Assembly (NCBI RefSeq): GCF_003265705.1
Contig: NW_020313045.1
Coordinates: 900,320-964,319, forward strand
From: Callorhinus ursinus
Lineage: Eukaryota; Chordata; Mammalia; Carnivora; Otariidae
Direction of reading: 5' to 3'
DNA: 64,000 nucleotides
Positions 16,265 to 27,619 of the stretch are shown one piece after another. Position numbers and translations under genes: made by a program. Position 1 is the first letter of the stretch, and every line of letters begins with the position of its first letter. The notes below the pieces were generated by a model. It saw nothing but the letters and a program-made list of their open reading frames with translations, was not told the DNA's origin and ran no database searches.

Positions 16265-16480
16265 AAGTACCAGCTCCATAAAACTCAGTTACCTTGGGCT
16301 AGTTCCTCGATGGTCTCTCTGAACCTCAGTTTTTCCCCATCTGTAAAATAAAATCACAAGTTATCTCCCTTGGGGGGGTGTTGTCCCGAGAGGCTTAATT
16401 GAGATAACCCCTCGAATATGCCAGGTACGATGCCTGGGACGTAGTAGCTGCTCAGCAAATATTTGTTGTCGTGAATAAGT
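16265..16480 (+). repeat. MIR SINE
   Basis: 'ctgaacctcagtttttcccc', 'atctgtaaaataaaatcaca' and 'atgcctgggacgtagtagct' match forward MIR over most of its length. Confidence 0.85.
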
Positions 16481-16539
16481 GCAGCCTGATCCCAGGTCCT
16501 CTGCAGCTTCTGCCAACTGCCCCCAACCCCCCACCCAAA

Positions 16540-16810
16540 CCCACAAAACCCTCTTCATTTCCTCCGTGACAACAGCATTTCTGTTTCTGATCCATGTCAA
16601 CTTTTTAATCACTTTGCGAGGATGGGAGGAGGGACACAGAAAACATGCCCACAAACTACTTGAAATTATTGCCATTCAGGGATCAGAAGACAAAGATTAG
16701 TTGCCTGTTTCTGTCTCACAAACAAATTAATGGAGTGGCAGCTTTTGGTGCAAAAGACGATTCTTGTCGAAAGGATTAGGCATACTAAATCCAGCTAGAA
16801 TATGCTGTGA

Positions 16811-16851
<41 letters not shown>

Positions 16852-17030
16852 CAAGCAAAGCTGCAATAATCATAAATTTACAACTAATAAATTGGGTCCT
16901 TTAATTCCTCCGCAATAAGTCTTTGAAATATAATCTGTCATTTCAGACTTACAGAACATGACTTTTCATAATTATAATTCTCCAGCACACGTTACTACTT
17001 ATAATTAAATTCACTTTTTTAAGAAATCCA
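16540..17030. other. Candidate conserved non-coding element split by (TG)n
   Basis: Repeat-free AT-rich sequence on both sides of a (TG)n run, with homeodomain-type motifs (AACAAATTAATGG near 16720, AACTAATAAATTGG near 16880, CATAATTATAATTC near 16970). The dense, non-repetitive AT-rich texture is typical of developmental enhancers near IRX genes. This is inferred from composition; conservation was not tested. Confidence 0.35.
16813..16850 (+). repeat. (TG)n microsatellite
   Basis: Uninterrupted alternating GT run of about 38 bases. Confidence 0.97.
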
Positions 17031-17037
17031 GAACGGT

Positions 17038-17039
17038 TT

Positions 17040-17103
<64 letters not shown>

Positions 17104-17104
17104 T
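17038..17104 (+). repeat. (TTTC)n microsatellite running into a gap
   Basis: About sixteen uninterrupted TTTC units, cut off by the run of Ns, so its true length is unknown. Confidence 0.95.
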
Positions 17105-17204
17105 NNNNNNNNNNNNNNNNNNNNNNNNNNNNNNNNNNNNNNNNNNNNNNNNNNNNNNNNNNNNNNNNNNNNNNNNNNNNNNNNNNNNNNNNNNNNNNNN
17201 NNNN
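17105..17204. other. Assembly gap (100 N)
   Basis: Exactly 100 undetermined bases, the usual placeholder for a gap of unknown size, directly after a TTTC tract. Confidence 0.98.
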
Positions 17205-18245
17205 AAACCCACACTCTGCTATCGATCAAAAGCTGGAGAGACAGATAAGATGAACAAAACAGACACTATTTCTTAGCAACAGGCGCACACGAAAGCAGAG
17301 CAGACCCAAGCCTCTCTCCGCATTCCCGCCTCTCAAAAAGGGTGGTTAGCCCCGTGAAAGGAGAGCGTTTGACACAGTTGAAAGAACACAAATGTTAAAT
17401 CACCGCCAAGTTATCCACTGCAGAAGAGGCTGATCCACATATTGGGAAAAACAGTTGAAGAAAGACCCCAGGCTGGATGATCAGAAAACACAGCCCCAAA
17501 GGCTTGGACCCTGTGAATACGTGCAGGAGAATATGCAGGCCCCCAATCTATGACACATAGGAAAAGACAAGCAGATAAGGAGAACAGGAACTTCAGACTC
17601 AGCAAAACAGGCACAGAGAAAGCAGGCGTCCGTGATCTAGGAGCAGCATCCTGAGCTCTTCATGCAGAAGAGCCCAGAAGCTATGTTGCAGTTTTGCAAC
17701 CCCAGACATATTTGAGCTGATGCGTTATTAGTTAGCCCAAGGTCAAGGCTGGTTGCGCCCACCAACAGGCGTGCCTCCTCCTTGTGCCTCAAGGGAAGTA
17801 AATGCTTCCTCAAAGGTGGGACTTCAGGAATGGCAGGAATTCCACCCCGCCCCCCCACCCCCCTCCCCGCCCCCTCCCCTGGGTCAGTGCAAATGTCTTT
17901 CCCGGTAGAGATCCTTGCTAAACAGGGACACTTTTCCCCAACGGGCAGCTTGAGGGACAGTCAAGTATTTTGCACAAACTGGGTTCCTTTGACAGAGGTG
18001 TGAGAGAAATGACATCATCCTGCACCCGGGGCAGTGAATTTGAGTGGGAGGCCTCTGGGAGCTGCGAGCTGAAGGTAGGGGCGTGTGGGAGTGCATCTGT
18101 GTGTGTTTGTGTGTGTCTGTGTGTGCGTGTCTGTGTGAAGATAGTTAAGAGGGAGAAGGGAGGAACAGGCTTCAGGCAAGTCCCTTCTCTTCTCTGATCC
18201 TTAATTCCCCTTCAACAAAATGGTTTTTCCCCCAGTGGGCCAGTT
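17205..18245. other. Intergenic, unrecognised; possibly old repeat
   Basis: No gene or named repeat identified. It includes a C-rich block (about 17845-17880) and a TG-rich block (about 18090-18137). The 17205-17810 part has an LTR-like base texture but no landmark I can name. Confidence 0.4.
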
Positions 18246-18249
18246 ACCC

Positions 18250-18345
18250 AGCAAATGTCACACCTGCTCTGTGCAGTCTTTGTGCTGGGCCCTGGGGTTG
18301 TAGAAGTGACAAGTCAAGGTCCCTGCCCTCACCAGGTATCAGTGG
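18250..18345 (-). repeat. L2 LINE fragment
   Basis: 'gtgctgggccctggggttgt' then 'agtcaaggtccctgccctca' is a reverse L2 3' UTR. Confidence 0.65.
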
Positions 18346-19100
18346 CATCAGGAGGGGGATAGTTAGAACTCGTCTCTTCCCAAAGCCCTCACCTCAACAA
18401 CAAGGAAGGCCACCACCTACAGAGCAGGGCCTGCCTTGCTCGTGCTGTTAAGAGACCACCCCTCCCCTCCGCCATGCCCAAGGACACCTGGGGACACAGA
18501 AGGAAGTCCCCCTCCTAGCAAAAGCTCTTCTGACTGCAGTCCAGGCTATCTGGACTGGACTGGACTTATCTCTGAGGAGATGGTGGATGCCTCTTTCTCC
18601 TTTGGCTAAAAGCATAACATGTAGCAAGTCCACAATGATGGAGGCCTTTCCTGCAGTTACGGTCCCGGCAAGACACAGGGAGGAAGTCATGGATTCAGGC
18701 AGGCAAGCCTCTGAAGGCCAGCTCATCAGAGGGGATGTCAACACAAAAGTGACCCTTGGCCTGGGGCCTGAAGTGAGGTCATGAACCAGACCAGAAGTGG
18801 TCACTGTGACAATTGAAAAGTGTCATAAAAGATTCTTTGGCTTGTGCTATGAGAAGGAAGGGAAGGCATGAATCCAAGGTCAGGTGCAACTTAGAAGCCA
18901 AGGTAGATCTATCAAAAAGCTTGCCTTTTAATTCCTGGTCTGTGCTTAAAACACACACAGTATTATTTAAATACTGTATCTGGCTACTTCCCTCTCTCAA
19001 GCAAAGATACAATCAGAATGAGACTGGAGCTAAGACTGAACTTGTAGTTAAACTCAGAAATGTTTCTATCATATTCACTTGCACCTGGAGGCATTGGTGA
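18346..19100. other. Intergenic, no gene seen
   Basis: Mostly unrecognised. 18640-18780 has weak L2-like texture. No splice-bounded open frame of interest. Confidence 0.4.
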
Positions 19101-19108
19101 ATATTCAA

Positions 19109-19261
19109 TGGAAGATGGATGGATTGATGGATGGAAGGATGGATGGATGGATGGATGGATGGATGGATAGATGGATGCATGCGTGCACGGATGGATGGAT
19201 GGATGGCTAGATGGATGCATGCGTGCACGGATGGATGGAGGGATGGATGGATGGATGGATA
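19109..19261 (+). repeat. (GGAT)n tetranucleotide array with a 40-bp higher-order unit
   Basis: A GGAT array in which the phrase TAGATGGATGCATGCGTGCA occurs at 19168 and again at 19208, giving a 40-bp period laid over the 4-bp repeat. Confidence 0.95.
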
Positions 19262-20079
19262 TAGAGATTAAGGAAGGGACCTGCCTGGGACCTAAGAGTC
19301 CCCTCCCAGGACCGAAATTCATCCACACATGTTTTATATTGGTCATATGTTGATCCATGCAAAGATTTTAAATATTTGAATAATAATAAATATTAATATT
19401 AAAATAATATTAACAAATATAAGTATTATTTAAATATTTAATAAGTAGTCAATACAAAATCATGAGATTGCACCTTTGAAAAATGCAGATTTTTGGATTT
19501 TCCTTAAAAAAACCTCAGAAGGCATAGTGATACCAGGTTTGCACTCCCACATGTAAACAGTCTTGCAGCTGAGTAACACCTGCCCCTTTTGAGCGGACGA
19601 TGATTTTTAGCTCATGGCAATCCCCACCACTCCCTCCTGCCCTGCACCTTCCCTACATCTTCAATTATGTCACTTGTCTAGACCCATAGGTATCTGCATT
19701 TTCAATTCCTAAGTTAAAAAAAAATTTTCGTGTCCCTCTTGTTTCCCTCAGTTCTCTGATGCTGCACCCAACTGGTCAGAAGCTGATGTTTTCTCTTATT
19801 CCACCCCCCGCTGCCCACCTATCCAGCCCACCCCTTATTCTGCAGTTCTGGGCTCTGCACCCAAGTAGTGTTAATCCATGCTTTCAACTAGGGCAGCTCA
19901 AGATCCAGAGAAGCCTCAAGCAGGAATCTGCAGCCCGCCTCCCTCCGGCCTCCCATGGGGATGGTAAGGGTCTGGACGAGGGCTCCCCCATGGCAGAGTA
20001 GAGGGATGGATTGAGTACCTGTACTGAGTGGCCAAGCTAGCAGGCTTGGGAAGGAGCAGCCAGCCAGCCGAAGTTAAAA
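19262..20079. other. Intergenic; AT-rich patch and unique sequence
   Basis: 19360-19450 is almost pure A/T (AATAATAATAAATATTAATA type). The rest is unique sequence with no gene seen. Confidence 0.5.
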
Positions 20080-20310
20080 GGGAATGATTTCTGAGAATGT
20101 CCCCTATGCACTTTGGTATTTCATTGACATTTTAATTAAGAATAGAGCACTCTTCGGGGAGCTCTGCTCTGAAGTTGAAATCACTTTAATATGCTGCCCT
20201 CGCATAAAACTAGAGATGAATGGAAGCCTGGGGTTCTCATATGTTTTGTGGTACTTAGCGATTCGTTTTCACAATGCATTATGATGTTAAGACGGTTTAT
20301 GAGTTTCTAT
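20080..20310. other. Candidate conserved non-coding element
   Basis: Repeat-free AT-rich stretch with TTTTAATTAAGAATAGAGCA (about 20132) and CACTTTAATATGCTG. The texture resembles vertebrate-conserved non-coding DNA. Not tested by alignment. Confidence 0.3.
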
Positions 20311-20789
20311 TGGCTAAGTGCAGCCATATCAAATCATAATTTTACCCAGTGGATTTTGCTCTAAGAAGATTAAAGGGCGCCCAGGCCTTCCCCTGTGGGA
20401 AGGAGGTTCCAGGATCACCTCGAGCTCAAGGAAAGTCCCAGAAGTTAACATTGCTGCTGGTGGGAAGGCAATTGCCTGGTTCTGTCTACAGAGTCACAAC
20501 CTTAACAGCATATTCCAGAAGCTGTCCTAGCTGGGGGTGAACGCGCGTGTCCTGGGAATTTAAGCTTACATGAGAATCTCCTCCATCCTTTCGTGTTACA
20601 AGTTTTTGTTTTGTTTTGATATTCAAATTTTTCCACTTCATGGCTAAAACCTGCACGCAATCAGAGGTTCACGATGGGAAGTATTCCTACCATGCTTTTA
20701 TTGATGGCACGGGTTGGTGTAGCTCTCCGATGGGCGCATGCTTACAGCCCTTTTTCCGTATCAGAATTGGTTTATCTGTATCACCTCTA

Positions 20790-21430
20790 TCATGTGCAAG
20801 ATGGCTCCCATGAGCATTGTGAGTGATACTGGCATTGCGGAATAATTATATAGCCCCCAAACAATGAAATAAATGCAGAATGCTGAAATGTTCCAAGGTT
20901 CGGGAATTTCAAAGAAGTGGGGAAAAGATGGCTTATTGAATAAATGTCTTTGAAATAACTGAGCAGTCATCCAGAAAAAATATACAATTGGACCCCTACC
21001 TCACAACTCATATCCAAATAAATTCCAGATGAATCCAGGCTTGTATACATTCAATAATTCATAAAGGAATTGGAAGGAAATATGGGGGAACTTTAAAATA
21101 ATCTCAGAATGGGTAAGAGTTTTCAAAATATGACCGAAACACCAGAAGCTATAAAAAAATTGATCAATTAGCCTAAGAAGAAAAATTTTAAGGCTGCATA
21201 ACAACAACAACAACAACAACAACAACAAAAACAGCGTAAAGGCAATCTAGATATGGAAGAAATATTTGCATTTCATATCATGCAGAGAGGAATTTACTGA
21301 ATATATAAAGAGTTCCTATAAATCAATAAGAAAAACTCATATGACTGAACAGAAAATCTTTTAAGATTATGAACAGGCAATTCAAGAAAAATACTGTTTT
21401 TCATTGATCAGAGTGGCAATTATCACAAAG
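20790..21430 (+). repeat. Old L1 (or HAL1) LINE fragment
   Basis: 'caattggacccctacctcac' followed by 'ataaattccagatgaatcca' resembles the 3' end of L1 ORF2 in the forward sense. Later text (AGAGTTCCTATAAATCAATA) continues the same element. Frames are broken, and a (CAA)n run interrupts it. Confidence 0.7.
21203..21227 (+). repeat. (CAA)n microsatellite
   Basis: About eight ACA/CAA units within the L1 remnant. Confidence 0.95.
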
Positions 21431-22019
21431 TTTGATAATACATTGTCTTGGGGGAGGTTCTAGAGAAATAAGTAGTCTCTTGGCTCATGCTTCACCTTTG
21501 TTGGATAGACTAATGAGAAACTAAAGCCAGTGTCTCCGAGGAGAGAAAGTGGGTAGCGGGCTGATGTCTGTAAGAGACACTTTTCATGACTTAGAAGTTT
21601 TTTTTTTTTTTTAACTTTATGTATGTATTACCTACTAAAATAGAATTGACATCTACATCTAGACTTACCTCTACATCTATACCCACAGTATTGTTGGCTT
21701 GATGCTTGAACATATTTTTCCAATAATGGTTGACAATATAGGCTCTAGCTCGAGGAAAAACATTTTGGATCCAGTTATACATTAATTAACAAAGATTATT
21801 CTCCCTTTTCTTTTCTTCTCTGCACTCCAGACCCCTCACAACCTCAGGCTCAAGAGAACTAACACCACTTTTCTTCCCATTTGTTATAAGGATAGGACCT
21901 GAGCATCCAGCCTTCCCAGTTTCAAAAAGAGAAAAATTGAGTAGAATCAAATATCAGGACCAGAGATTGACAGGCAGAAATGGTAACGTCTAGCTCTACA
22001 ATTTAGGGCAAGTTACTTA
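21431..22019. other. Intergenic, no gene seen
   Basis: AT-rich sequence with a T-run at 21599-21613 and a loose ACATCTACATCTAGAC repetition near 21650-21680. No recognised element. Confidence 0.4.
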
Positions 22020-22559
22020 AACTCTTTTTTGAGATATAATGGTCATATAAGATTGTATTACTTTTAGGTGTTGCAACGTAATTGTTTGAGATATATATAT
22101 ATATATATATATATTGGGAAGTGATGACCACAAAAATTTTACTTAATATCCATTACCCATCACCACACATAGTTACCGATTTTTTTTCTTGTGATGAGAA
22201 CTTTTCTTTTAGAGAACTTTTAAGATCTACTCTCTTAACAACTTTCAAATACACAATGCAGTATTGTGAACCATGCTGCCCATGACATCTCCGGGACTTA
22301 TTTACCTTATACCCGGAAGTTTGAATCTTTTGACCCCCTTCAATCCATGTTGCCGACTCCTACCCCCCACCACTGGCAACCACCGTTCTGTTAGCTCTTT
22401 CTGTATGTTTGGGGTTTTTTAGGTTCCACATGTAAGTGAGATCATAGAATATTTGTCTTTCTCTATTTGAGTTATTTCACTTAGCATCATGCCCTCAAGT
22501 TTCAGCTATGTTGCTGCACATGGCAAGATTTCCTTCTTTTTTATGGCTGAATGACATTC

Positions 22560-22606
<47 letters not shown>

Positions 22607-22850
22607 GTTTGCTTTATCCATTTATCTGTCAATGAACACAGGTATAGTTTCCATGTTTTGGCTATTGTAAATAATGCTGCAATAAACATGGGGGTATTGT
22701 ATCTTTTTGAGATCGTGATTTTTTTCCTTCAGATAAACACCCAGAAGTGGGATTGTTGGATCATAGGGTGGTTCTATGTTTAATTTTTCGAGGAACCTCC
22801 ATACTCTTTGCCATAGACGCTGCACCAGCTCCTTGAGCGCCTGTTTCCTG
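22020..22850 (-). mobile_element. L1 LINE, 3' end (ORF2 C-terminus plus 3' UTR), degraded
   Basis: Read on the minus strand, 22850-22500 encodes L1 ORF2 C-terminal phrases (PYDPTIPLLGVYLKEK, then FIAALFTIAKTWK) in shifted frames; 22500-22020 is the L1M-type 3' UTR ('cacttagcatcatgccctca' on the plus strand). Frame breaks show it is dead. An (AT)n run (22088-22114) and a (TG)n run (22562-22605) lie inside it. Confidence 0.9.
22562..22605 (+). repeat. (TG)n microsatellite in L1
   Basis: About 44 bases of uninterrupted TG, at a point where related L1 copies carry a TATA-type run. Confidence 0.96.
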
Positions 22851-23289
22851 GTCAGTAAAATGGGGGAAGTGAGAACTGTTTCTTGTCTCATGATCAGAAA
22901 ATGCTGATTGAATTGAATAAAGTTCTAATCAGCAAAATGGAGAGAAACCTCTTGGTCGCCATGGAGATTATGAGGGAGGGAGGCAGGAAGGGGGTCAGAG
23001 TGGTGGTCTAGGGTGGACCACAAAAGAGAAGCTGAGAGCAGACATGTTGGGGTGGGTAGGGAAGGGGGTTTAATTTCATACGGGGCTTAGGCACCTTCAG
23101 CCCAGGGAGATTTTGCTACTTTTATGCCAGGTTGAATCAAGACATCAGTCATGTAAGGCCCTACAAGCTGTTTGTTATCTTGTAGGCTTTTAGATCCCCC
23201 TACTTATTTGGATCTCTGTAGTCTGTATTCCCAACAGTTTGCACGTGTGTGGACGTGTTGTGCGTTGCCTGCATACACACGGACATTTA
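22851..23289. other. Intergenic, no gene seen
   Basis: Unique sequence plus a possible MIR/L2 scrap (AGTAAAATGGGGGAAGTGAG near 22855). Confidence 0.4.
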
Positions 23290-23470
23290 GCAGCACAGCA
23301 CCTGAACCAGGACTCGGGTTCTATTCTGGTTCCACTAGTGAGTGCCTGGAACATCTTTGAAGCTCCGGGCTCAGTTTCCTCATTTGTAAACGGATATCAT
23401 TTTCCCTCCTGACCTCACTTACAGGGTTGGTTTTGTCTTTGTGTTTTAAGAATCCAATGAAGTGATGGAT
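23290..23470 (+). repeat. MIR SINE
   Basis: 'ggactcgggttctattctgg' then 'cagtttcctcatttgtaaac' and 'cacttacagggttgg' are forward MIR landmarks. Confidence 0.75.
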
Positions 23471-23684
23471 GAGGAAGTCGTCTGCACGTTGGAAAGAGCT
23501 CCCCAGTAAGAATTCCTAGGGCTTTCCTGCCCTTTGCTGATTTTCAGGCTTTGGCTCCTGTTAAAAATGTCAACTCTGCGGTCCTTATTCCCTCTCTCAT
23601 GCTCCCCCTGCCCTTACACATCTGTGCCTTGTGGGTAAATGAATAGGTGTGGCCAAGGTGAGTGTAGGTGAGAGTAAATAATAG

Positions 23685-23785
23685 TACTGGAAATAATCAT
23701 AATAATGACAACATCGACAGTCATAGTAACAGTGACATGGATTGAGCGCTAACTCTACACCAGTCTCAGTAGAGGCCTGTCCCTG
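23685..23785 (-). repeat. MIR fragment
   Basis: 'aataatcataataatgacaa' followed by 'attgagcgctaactctacac' is a reverse MIR 3' end. Confidence 0.7.
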
Positions 23786-25084
23786 GTGTGGGAGGTACAA
23801 GAGAGGAAGAAAAGGGAAATCATAGACACCTCAAAGCAAACTTGCTGCAGGAGGGCGCTGACTCTCATTCACGCTCTGTATGTGTGTATGTGTGTGTGTG
23901 TTTGCTTGTTAGAGTGTTGGCTCTCCTCATGTCTTCCCCCTTCCCCATGGCCAGAGGGTTGAGGAGACATAGAAATTGGGAAGAAGGCTTTGGAGCAGGC
24001 TGGAGCCCTGGGGGTTCGTTCCCACCCCCCCCCTACTTTGGCAGCCTTGATGGTATAGCAAAGGGATTCCTGAACCGAGACAACTAGCTCAGAGTCTTCG
24101 TTTTGCCAGCGCCTTGCTGGGTGATTGGCCAAGTCTCTCCTCCCTTTGTTTTGTTACCCCCTCATGAAATGAAAGGGCTGTCATCCCTTCAGCATGAAAA
24201 AAGAGGTCACCATGGTAACAGGCATCTGTGGTTTTGTCCCCAGCCTTGGCCTCCATTCAGAATCCCCCACTCTCAAGTCCAGGCAGGTTGGGCCAAGAGG
24301 AATCCATGTCCAGGTCCAGGTGGACATGTAACCTTGGGCACTGTGATTGGTTCCATGATGGACAAGTGACTCCATCAGAGTGACAAAGATGCCCGATAGC
24401 TGTTGTTTAGATTTCTGGGCTGAAGTACAAGCTGTTTTTCATGGGACCCAACCTCAGAAACATGTGTAGCTGAGGCTGTTGGCAGCCATTTTGTCACCAC
24501 GAGGGAAGCATCTGCTTGAGTTTGGGGTCAACACAATCGAAAGTGAAGGAGAGAGATAAGAGAAACTGAGTCCTAGGGACCTTGTCAGAGCACCTGAATC
24601 CACCGCTGTACTCTTCTGTTGCATGAGCTAGTAAACGGGATTGTTACCACTGTTTTTTTGCCGAACCCTATTCGACTTGGGTTTCCATCACTTAGAGCCC
24701 AGTGACTTAGTCTTGACTTAAGCCACGATCATCAGGCACCTTTCAGCTCAGAAATCCCAAAGCTTCACAGCTCCTGTGAACCTCTCTAAAGTGAGCGGGG
24801 CTGGCTGTAGGAAACTGGGTCGCAAGACTTCCACTGCGGATGCCCCCCTCCGCCAGAAGACAGTTCCGACCTGCCAGCATGGTGAGGGCCTGCCGTGCCC
24901 GGTGCCCCATGGGGAGAAGGAAGTGGTGACCCATCCTGTGATGCAGCGATATTAATGAGTTCGACTGTGTCACGTTGCTCCAGAGCCCCACTCAGGGATG
25001 TCGGGTAATAGATGGCAGGTTTGTTGTATAATCTTTTCAAACCTGAAAATTTCTAAAAGGCTCATCACCCCTCCAGGAGCTGTA
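23786..25084. other. Intergenic, no gene seen
   Basis: Contains a short TG-rich run (23880-23902) and a C-run (24024-24035). The rest is unique DNA without coding signs. Confidence 0.45.
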
Positions 25085-25290
25085 TAATACTAACAGTAGC
25101 TCAGTTTGTGGAGAGCCTCCCTGGGTGCCAAGCACTGTCCACACATCGGCTCATAGCATCCTCACAACAGCCCTGGGTGGGGGTGATTCTGTCCCCTTTC
25201 AGCTGAGGAGACAGAGGCTCCAACCTACTCGGTGTCTTGCCCGAGGCCACACAGCCTTAGGAAGTACCGGGACCAGTCACATCCCCGTCG
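25085..25290 (-). repeat. MIR SINE
   Basis: 'tgggtgccaagcactgtcca', 'agcatcctcacaacagccct' and 'ttgcccgaggccacacagcc' give nearly the full reverse MIR. Confidence 0.85.
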
Positions 25291-25501
25291 GGCTTCTCCG
25301 GACCATCGTCCGTGGGATGTCAGCAGAGATGCCTAGACCGTGGGATCCCCAATCCAGTCTAGGTGTGGAAGAAGGGAGGGAAGGAGGAGAAATAGGAGAA
25401 CAAGGGTCAGGGAAGGCAACAATGAGAGTAGACGGAGTGTGTTAAAGTGAGGGGCTTTCAGATTATTTGGCTCAATGTTCTTGTTTTCTCGTGGGGCAAG
25501 A

Positions 25502-25617
25502 GAACTTGTGTGCGTGTGTCTGTGGTGTGTGTGTTTGTGAGTGTGCATGTGTATAAAAGATGTGTGTTTGTATGAGTGTGTGAATATGTGCATAGACACA
25601 CACACACACATAGATAG
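25502..25617 (+). repeat. TG-rich block, copy A of a duplicated sequence
   Basis: Degenerate TG sequence including GTGTATAAAAGATGTGTGTT and CATAGACACACACAC. It is almost identical over about 115 bases to 27367-27484. Confidence 0.9.
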
Positions 25618-26099
25618 GGGAAGGTTCCAAGTCCAGCCCCCACGGCTGGTTTGGGATCGAGAACCATCACAGTGGTGATAGGGAATGGATTCTGGAAGCT
25701 AATAGTTAACTCTGGGCTTTGCCATTTGACACCTCCCACCCTCTGCGACCCTCATTAACTTGCTTTGCCAGAGGGAGGGGAACTGCCTGGTGCCTGGGTG
25801 GGGGGGGGTCTCAGTTCAGTCTCTCCCATCTCCAGAACAACCCGCCCCATGCGGGGGGAGCTTTCTCTCGCACTTGCCCTCTTTGGACTTGGGGAAGTAA
25901 AAACCCAGCCTCCACTGGTCTGCAGCCACATTTGAGCCCGGAGGAGTGTTAACATTCAGCTGGAGAGGCACCTAGTGCTACAGAAGCCTAGATGAAGGGA
26001 AAGGATTTCAGGCAAGAGGAAAAAATAAAATAAAGAGGCAAGACTTAAAATGTCCTGTGAAATGGAGAGCATTTGGCCCTCGGCACACAAGTCTGCGGG
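25618..26099. other. Intergenic, no gene seen
   Basis: Unique sequence with a G-run (25797-25808). No coding or repeat identity. Confidence 0.4.
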
Positions 26100-26910
26100 A
26101 GATGACTCAACTCCTTTATAAAGTGGTGAGTTTTGTGTGAGCACAGATGCATTTTGTTTTCCTAGGAGGAATCAATGATTAAATTATCAGAAACCAAGCT
26201 AAAAACCAGGCTGCTTGCCTATTTCCCACACCTCCCTAGTGTCTCCTGCTTATGAGGTGCTGGTTTTATCTTGGAAGCTTTAGTTTAAATGTCCAACACA
26301 TCTTATTAATGAAAGTAATAAGCTGTTGTTTATTATATGTCATAATGGGGAATATGGCTATTTAATATAAATCTGACATTTAAATTCCACTTAGTTCTGC
26401 GATGTGGACGATATCAAGGCATAACTCTTTACCCCGGAGTAAAAACTCCCTGGGTCTGCATTTTAAAGCATTGAAGTTTTCAAAGTAATCAGGTTCCTTT
26501 TTTTTTTTTTTTTCCAGAGGAACCAAATTGTGAAGACATCTGTTCTGTTATTAATTTCACATAAATCTTAAGCTCCTCAAGGCCAGAAATGAGGCTTCAT
26601 TCACGTCGAATTAATGAAACATGATTGTAAGTCCCTTGCATGGAAATGCAGTCATACAATTCTGAGCTGCTTATAAGCACTGAGTAAGCTCAGAAACTGC
26701 CAGGGGACAGACATGTGAAATCCGCCCTCCCCTCCCCCTGCCACCCGAAAACAATATCTGAAAATATCACAACACTAACTATATCCTGAAAGATTAATAG
26801 CAGATGAACATTTCTGGGAAATGAATCAGACTTTCTCGGTAAAGGATACAAAGATCCCGAGTAAAAGCAGATTGCACAATGTCAGGGCTCTTTGGATAGA
26901 GTTTAATAAC
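26100..26910. other. Candidate conserved non-coding element
   Basis: About 800 bp of AT-rich sequence without recognised repeats apart from a T-run (about 26498-26513). It holds many homeodomain/PBX-like motifs: GAATCAATGATTAAATTATC (near 26167), TTATTAATGAAAGTAATAAG (near 26303), TTATTAATTTCAC (near 26549) and GAATTAATGAAAC (near 26608). This texture suits a developmental enhancer in the IRX neighbourhood; conservation is inferred, not measured. Confidence 0.45.
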
Positions 26911-27029
26911 TGTGTAGCCCTCCCTGCACCTCAAAGGAGAGGGCGGGGTCCTGGCATATCTAGCAGAGGTGTCCTTTGGGAGGTCGTTGAAGACAGAGGT
27001 TTGAAACAGGAAAGCTGGACCAGCCAGAG

Positions 27030-27484
27030 CATGATACGTGTGTCACGCGTGTGGGAGAATGTGTGCGTGTGTGCGCGTGCGCATGTGTGGATTTGAGGGT
27101 GAATGAGTGCGTGTGTATGAGTGGATGATGCGCGCGTGTGTGTGTATGGATAGGAGTGCGAGTTTGTGTGCATGTGAGTGTGATAATGTATTGTGGATGT
27201 GTATGAGAAAGTGTGTGCGTTTGTGTGAGCGTCTGTGTATGATTTTGTGTGTGTGTGTGATTTTGTGCATGTGTCTGAATGTGCATGAAAGTGTGTGCGT
27301 GTGCACGTGTGCATTTGGTGTATGTATGTGTGAGTGTGTATGTAAAATGTGTCTGTGTGTCGGCATGAACTTGTGTGTGCGTGTGTCTGTGGTGTGTGTG
27401 TTTGTGAGTGTGCATGTGTATAAAAGATGTGTGTTTGTATGAGTGTGTGTGAATACATGCATAGACACACACACACGTAGATAG
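27030..27484 (+). repeat. Long degenerate TG tract; end is copy B of the duplicated block
   Basis: About 450 bp of interrupted TG/CG/TA dinucleotide sequence. The last ~115 bases (27367-27484) nearly match 25502-25617, including GTGTATAAAAGATGTGTGTT. Open frames in it are dinucleotide artefacts rich in His/Thr or Cys/Val. Confidence 0.93.
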
Positions 27485-27619
27485 AAACCTCTCAGGACAG
27501 ACCCGAATCAGTTGGTTGGAGATGGATCTTCAGTAGCTCAGCACAATCTTATGCCTGTTTGAGCTCTTCTTGAAAGGAACTTGCTTCTGGGGTTTGAGGG
27601 TGTGGGGCATGATTTTTTG

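Noticed and set aside
19109..19261. Regularly spaced repeats that could be mistaken for a CRISPR array.
   Set aside because: Simple GGAT repeat in a mammalian genome, without unique spacers.
22495..22891. Minus-strand reading frames with reverse-transcriptase-like tail sequence.
   Set aside because: These are the C-terminal end of a dead L1 ORF2 broken by frameshifts and a (TG)n run, not a gene.
26931..27476. Overlapping His/Thr- or Cys/Val-rich open frames of up to 181 residues.
   Set aside because: They are translations of a TG/CA dinucleotide tract in several frames; the same happens at 436-1141.
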